This document shows positions 59,005 through 64,000 of a stretch of DNA of 64,000 nucleotides, one piece after another (positions within the stretch are counted from its first letter, which is position 1; each line of letters starts with the position of its first letter). This DNA comes from Chitinophaga rhizosphaerae (GTDB taxonomy: Bacteria; Bacteroidota; Bacteroidia; Chitinophagales; Chitinophagaceae). A program made the translations under genes and the position numbers. The stretch lies in the NCBI RefSeq assembly GCF_003958645.1, contig NZ_RXLO01000002.1, positions 372,001 through 436,000 of the forward strand. The letters are read 5' to 3'. The notes under the pieces were generated by a model, which worked only from the letters and a program-made list of their open reading frames with translations, was not told the DNA's origin and made no database searches.

Positions 59005-60405
59005 TTATCCGAGTTTGCCGACCATGTTGGCGGGGATCACCCAGGCGTCGAATTCTTCGGGCGTTACGTAACCCAGTTTCACGGCCATTTCCTTCAGCGT
59101 GGTGCCTTCCTTGTGCGCTTTCTGCGCGATTTCGGCGGCTTTGTAGTACCCGATCTTCGTGTTGAGGGCGGTTACGAGCATGAGGGAATTGTCTACGTGT
59201 TTCCTGATGTTTTCCTCGATGGGCGCCAATCCTTCCGCGCACTTGTCGTTGAAGCTCACGCAGCCGTCGCCCAGCAGGCGAGCGGAGTGGAGGAAGTTAT
59301 AGATCATCATGGGTTTGAAGACGTTCAGTTCGAAGTGGCCGGTGGCGCCGCCGATGTTGATGGCTACGTCGTTCCCGAGCACCTGCGCGGCGATCATGGT
59401 GAGGGCCTCACATTGCGTGGGGTTCACTTTACCGGGCATGATGGAAGAGCCGGGCTCATTGTCGGGGATGAAAAGCTCGCCGATGCCGGAGCGGGGGCCG
59501 GAGCTGAGCATGCGGATGTCGTTGGCGATTTTCATCAGGCTAACGGCTACCGTTTTCAGCGCGCCGTGCGCTTCCACGATGGCGTCGTGCGCGGCGAGGG
59601 ATTCGAATTTATTTTCTGCGGTCACGAAAGGCAGTCCGGTAAGTGCGGCGATGTGTTTCGCAACGTTCACGTCGTACCCATCGGGCGTGTTGATGCCGGT
59701 ACCTACCGCAGTGCCGCCGAGCGCCAGTTCAGACAGGTGGGGCAGCGTGTTGTTGATAGCGCGCAGGCCATGGTCCAGCTGGGACACGTATCCGCTGATT
59801 TCCTGGCCCAGCGTGAGCGGCGTGGCGTCCATGAAATGGGTGCGGCCGATCTTCACGATGTGCATGTATGCCTTCGCTTTGGCGGCGAGGGTGTTGCGGA
59901 GTTTGGTGATGCCGGGGATGGTTACTTCCACGAGCATTTTATACGCCGCGATGTGCATGGCGGTGGGGAAGGTATCGTTGGAGGATTGTGATTTGTTCAC
60001 ATCGTCGTTCGGGTGCAATACCTTGTCTTTATCGGTGAGCTGGCCGCCGTTGATGACGTGGGCGCGGTAGGCCACCACTTCGTTCACGTTCATGTTGGAT
60101 TGGGTGCCGGAGCCGGTTTGCCAAACCACGAGGGGGAATTCGTTGTCGAGTTTGCCTTCGAGTATCTCGTCGCACACTTTCCCGATGAGCGCGGCTTTTT
60201 CTGCGGGCAGCACGCCGGCGTCCCGGTTGGTGAGGGCGGCGGCTTTTTTCAGGTAAGCGAAGGCTTTGATGATTTCCTTCGGCATTTTGTTGATGTCCTG
60301 GGCTATCCTGAAGTTGTCGATGGAACGTTGGGTTTGTGCCCCAAAATATGCGTTGGCAGGCACTTTCACCTCGCCCATCGTGTCTTTCTCTATCCTGAAA
60401 TCCAT
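59005..60405 (-). CDS. fumC: Fumarate hydratase, class II
   Basis: 466 residues, the standard length. The family signature [11 protein letters not shown] and the [16 protein letters not shown] loop supply the active site. It interconverts fumarate and malate in the TCA cycle. It is a single gene with a near-consensus -7 box (TAACTTTA, minus, 60427-60434) 21 bases upstream, downstream of the crotonase gene on the same strand. Confidence 0.96.
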   Translation of the reverse strand: MDFRIEKDTMGEVKVPANAYFGAQTQRSIDNFRIAQDINKMPKEIIKAFAYLKKAAALTNRDAGVLPAEKAALIGKVCDEILEGKLDNEFPLVVWQTGSGTQSNMNVNEVVAYRAHVINGGQLTDKDKVLHPNDDVNKSQSSNDTFPTAMHIAAYKMLVEVTIPGITKLRNTLAAKAKAYMHIVKIGRTHFMDATPLTLGQEISGYVSQLDHGLRAINNTLPHLSELALGGTAVGTGINTPDGYDVNVAKHIAALTGLPFVTAENKFESLAAHDAIVEAHGALKTVAVSLMKIANDIRMLSSGPRSGIGELFIPDNEPGSSIMPGKVNPTQCEALTMIAAQVLGNDVAINIGGATGHFELNVFKPMMIYNFLHSARLLGDGCVSFNDKCAEGLAPIEENIRKHVDNSLMLVTALNTKIGYYKAAEIAQKAHKEGTTLKEMAVKLGYVTPEEFDAWVIPANMVGKLG

Positions 60406-60447
60406 AATACTTGAAATTTTGGACCGTAAAGTTACAGAACCTGCGGT

Positions 60448-61224
60448 TTATTCTCCTTTGAAATTGGGTTTACGTTTCTGGATGAATGCGGAAGCGCCTT
60501 CGGCGAGGTCTTTAGTGGCGAAGCTGTCCGCGAATTCCTTGATTTCCGTCTCGAACCCGTTTTCATCGTATTTGAAGTAGGAATTGACGCATTTGATGAC
60601 ACGCATCACGGCCAGGGGCGCTTTTTCGCGGATTTTGGCCAGCTGTTCGCGGGTTTTGGGGAGCAGCTCTTCCGGGGAGGTGAGGTGGTTGACGAGCCCC
60701 CATTTCAAGGCTTCTTCCGCCGAAATCATGTCTCCCGTGAGCATGAGCTCCAGGGCTTTCCCTTTCCCGATGAGGCGCGTCAGCCGCTGGGTGCCGCCGT
60801 ATCCGGGAATGATCCCCAGGTTCACTTCGGGCTGCCCGAACTTCGCATTGGCGCTCGCCAGCCGGAAATGGCAGGCCATGGCCAGCTCGCATCCGCCGCC
60901 CAGCGCAAAACCGTTCACCGCCGCCACGATGGGCTTGTGGCAATCCTCGATCCGCTGGAAAATGGTATGCCCTTTCTTCGCCAGGTCCATCCCCTGCTCG
61001 GGCGACAACTCCAAAAACTCTGCAATATCCGCCCCGGCGATGAACGCCTTGGGCCCGCTGCCCGTAATAATGGCCGCATACACGTCTTTGTTCTTGTACA
61101 CTTCATCCACCGCCAGCGCCAGGTCGTGCATCACCTCGCGGTTCAGGGCGTTGAGCTTGTCCGGCCGGTTGACCGTGATCTCCAGAATGCCGTCATTGAT
61201 TTGCGTGTTAAGGGTTTTGTACAT
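60448..61224 (-). CDS. Enoyl-CoA hydratase/isomerase family protein
   Basis: 258 residues of the crotonase fold. The oxyanion-hole segments are AFIAGADIAEF and NGFALGGGCELAMACHF, and the catalytic Glu region is QPEVNLGIIPGYGGTQRL. This is the layout of short-chain enoyl-CoA hydratases in fatty-acid or amino-acid breakdown. It is 42 bases upstream of fumC on the same strand. The precise substrate is not known. Confidence 0.92.
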   Translation of the reverse strand: MYKTLNTQINDGILEITVNRPDKLNALNREVMHDLALAVDEVYKNKDVYAAIITGSGPKAFIAGADIAEFLELSPEQGMDLAKKGHTIFQRIEDCHKPIVAAVNGFALGGGCELAMACHFRLASANAKFGQPEVNLGIIPGYGGTQRLTRLIGKGKALELMLTGDMISAEEALKWGLVNHLTSPEELLPKTREQLAKIREKAPLAVMRVIKCVNSYFKYDENGFETEIKEFADSFATKDLAEGASAFIQKRKPNFKGE

Positions 61225-61290
61225 ATGGCAAGATGTTTTGTTTCGGTATGATCCGGCTAATTTAAGGCTATTGAAGGGATACGGGAAATA

Positions 61291-61321
61291 AAAAAGGCAC
61301 TGCCTTTTCTGCAGCGCCCTT
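61291..61321 (-). terminator. Terminator of the barrel-like gene
   Basis: On the minus strand a stem (GGCxCTGC / GCAGxGCC, one mismatch) is followed by TTTTTT. It lies 24 bases after the stop at 61345. Confidence 0.75.
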
Positions 61322-61344
61322 CTCCTTTGTTGGCTAAAATATTG

Positions 61345-62181
61345 TTAATCAGTAATTTCTGTTCTTTTTTCGATGATCACCTTCGTGCCTTTGCGGTACT
61401 CGGTAGTGGTGGTGGTCTTGTTGTGCGACCTGGCCTTGATCCCGAAATTGTAGCTTAATGTTACAAACATCAGGTTGGCTTTCAGGTTTTTATACGGCTG
61501 CGTTTTCACACCGTCTTTGGTTTCGGTAAAATCCTGGTTGAAGAAATTGTTCAGGTAATACTGCCCCTTCACCCCAAATGCAGACCCGAAGCGGAACCCG
61601 GCGAAAAGCGATGGCATGAACAAATCGGTCCGGTCGCTGAACCACTCGTTGAACTTTGATTTTTTGTCGCCGTCGAGGAAATATTTCTCCTTGTAATTGA
61701 AGGCCATATCATATTCCCCGCCGAAATACAGGAAGGTACCGCTGCGGAGGTCCCCGATTTTAATCCCCGCCGGAACGCCCAGCGTATACACGCGCTGCTT
61801 CAGCTTCACATTGTCTTCGGGTTTGGTGATTAGACCTATATTTTTGATATTCAATCCAGTAAATATACCGATATTATTATTAAAGTCGTAGTTGTAATTG
61901 GTGCCGATGTTGAAGAAAACCGTGAACCGGGGGATGTTGCGCATACGCTCATCGTTCAGTTTCACGTTGGCGAAAGAGAGCAGCGGTCCGTTTCCGCCGG
62001 CGGTGATGTAACCTTTACCGGGCTTCGGGGGTGCGTAGATGTGAAAATGAAAGCTCACTTTCTTCTTGGTTTCGGTGGATACGATCGTGGTATCGCTGGT
62101 TTTCGTGTCTTCCTGGGCACGGAGAGCGGTTGCGGAGGCGGTGAGGGCCAGGCACAGTGTTGCGTAGCGGACAATTTTCAT
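61345..62181 (-). CDS. Hypothetical outer-membrane beta-barrel protein
   Basis: 278 residues with a signal peptide (hydrophobic LCLALTASATALRAQ). The mature part has strand-like segments with alternating aromatic residues (NYDFNNNIGIFTGLNIKNIG, GTFLYFGGEYDMAFNYKEKYF, PSLFAGFRFGSAFGVKGQYYL) and ends with a short basic tail after FVTLSYNFGIKA. It fits the outer-membrane barrel class in general. No named family is recognised. It stands alone with its own terminator. Confidence 0.75.
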   Translation of the reverse strand: MKIVRYATLCLALTASATALRAQEDTKTSDTTIVSTETKKKVSFHFHIYAPPKPGKGYITAGGNGPLLSFANVKLNDERMRNIPRFTVFFNIGTNYNYDFNNNIGIFTGLNIKNIGLITKPEDNVKLKQRVYTLGVPAGIKIGDLRSGTFLYFGGEYDMAFNYKEKYFLDGDKKSKFNEWFSDRTDLFMPSLFAGFRFGSAFGVKGQYYLNNFFNQDFTETKDGVKTQPYKNLKANLMFVTLSYNFGIKARSHNKTTTTTEYRKGTKVIIEKRTEITD

Positions 62182-62323
62182 GATGGTTTCAACTTTACTT
62201 GGTTAAGGATGGGGACAGCCGCTCATCATCGGCCGGGCTTTCCGTTTTGGTTGCCCCGGAAAGCCATCGTTATGCTGCCGTCCGTAAAGAAGACGAACGT
62301 GTTTGTGAAAAGTTTCAAAAATA

Positions 62324-62743
62324 TTAAAATTCCCTGCGCTCCCGCGTCCAGCTATCTATATAGTCGGCAATTTCCCGGGTATGGGTGCCGGGCGGGAAGA
62401 GTTTCCCCACACCGAGGGCGTACAGTTCCTGCATATCCGTGTCCGGGATGATGCCGCCGCCGGTCAGCAGCACATCGTCCATCCCTTTTTCCTTCATCAG
62501 GGCGATGATCTTCGGGAATACGGTCATGTGCGCACCCGACAGGATGCTCACGCCGATGGCGTCCACATCTTCCTGCAAAGCTGCATTCACTACCATTTCC
62601 GGCGTCTGCCGCAGTCCGGTATATATCACTTCCATCCCCGCATCGCGAAGGGCGGAGGCGATCACCTTGGCGCCGCGGTCGTGACCGTCGAGCCCTACTT
62701 TGGCTACCAGTACGCGGATGGGACGTTGATTCGGGTTGACCAT
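62324..62743 (-). CDS. Cobalamin-binding subunit, methylmalonyl-CoA mutase type
   Basis: 139 residues from the ATG at 62743; upstream codons are open but lack homology. The B12-binding motif DGHDRG (DxHxxG) is in [17 protein letters not shown], and later SILSGAH and [12 protein letters not shown] complete the cobalamin fold. This is the stand-alone C-terminal domain of acyl-CoA mutases; the catalytic subunit must be elsewhere. With mce at 46 kb it supports a methylmalonyl-CoA branch. A near-consensus -7 box (TACATTTA, minus, 62763-62770) precedes it. Confidence 0.9.
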   Translation of the reverse strand: MVNPNQRPIRVLVAKVGLDGHDRGAKVIASALRDAGMEVIYTGLRQTPEMVVNAALQEDVDAIGVSILSGAHMTVFPKIIALMKEKGMDDVLLTGGGIIPDTDMQELYALGVGKLFPPGTHTREIADYIDSWTRERREF

Positions 62744-62814
62744 AATTCCTATAATTGGATTGTAAATGTAGTATTTTCCCCGAAAGTGCGGCAAAAGCGT
62801 GTTTTCAATTATAT

Positions 62815-62822
62815 TACCTTTG
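62815..62822 (+). promoter_or_regulatory. Putative -7 box of glnS
   Basis: TACCTTTG fits TAnnTTTG, 22 bases before the glnS ATG. It lies in the 101-base divergent region with the B12 subunit gene. Confidence 0.55.
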
Positions 62823-62844
62823 CAATTCGGATAAACTGCCAAAT

Positions 62845-64000
<1,156 letters not shown>

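Overview
The window comes from a member of the Bacteroidota, most likely a GC-rich Chitinophagaceae relative such as Chitinophaga. The basis is the gliding genes gldB, gldF and gldG, an S8 protease with a C-terminal type IX secretion sorting domain, a SusD remnant, a TonB receptor with a carboxypeptidase-like N-domain, a MurF-alanine racemase fusion, and many TAnnTTTG -7 boxes of the Bacteroidota type. No tRNA, rRNA, CRISPR array, insertion sequence or prophage was seen. Most of the window is core chromosome.

Layout. 0.2-1.9 kb: phosphate transport (DUF47/PhoU-like plus PiT). 2.1-5.1 kb: nucleotide-sugar genes rfbA and galE, then an orphan C-terminal half of transketolase. 5.2-6.9 kb: ECF sigma factor with a membrane partner and a small periplasmic protein. 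7-14 kb (minus): the rod-shape operon mreB-mreC-mreD-PBP2-rodA, followed by a metallo-hydrolase and an NTF2-like protein. 14-20 kb: purD, then two peptide transporters (POT and OPT) and a lipoprotein. 20-25.4 kb: HtrA-like protease, and an L-fucose segment (mutarotase, aldose dehydrogenase, GH29 fucosidase, divergent AraC regulator) that contains the decayed C-terminus of a SusD gene. 25.4-36.3 kb: class A beta-lactamase, DUF1501/DUF1800 pair, ThiF-rhodanese, M48 protease, acetyltransferase, cytochrome c, secreted S8 protease and a M57-like metalloprotease. 36.4-45.3 kb: serS, nadE, porin-like protein, gldB, apaG, an envelope redox cluster (cytochrome-like lipoprotein, YceI, DUF5777) and murF. 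45.8-54.6 kb: methylmalonyl-CoA epimerase, nifS-hesB, gldF-gldG, terC, murF-alr and lspA. 54.9-64 kb: a TonB receptor and a TauE/SafE permease that share a dyad promoter element, then fumC, a crotonase, an outer-membrane protein, a B12-binding mutase subunit and the start of glnS.

Several themes recur. Cell-wall building is represented by MreBCD, PBP2, RodA, MurF, MurF-Alr and LspA. Peptide and carbohydrate scavenging appears as POT, OPT, fucosidase and secreted proteases. The methylmalonyl-CoA branch is split between two distant loci (mce near 46 kb, the B12 subunit near 62.5 kb).

I did not find a clearly undescribed system. The observations most worth follow-up are the shared 20-bp dyad element in front of the TonB receptor and the TauE/SafE permease, the fossil SusD tail in the fucose segment, the YceI/DUF5777/CX4CH lipoprotein cluster, and several promoters so close to the start codon that the mRNAs may be leaderless.
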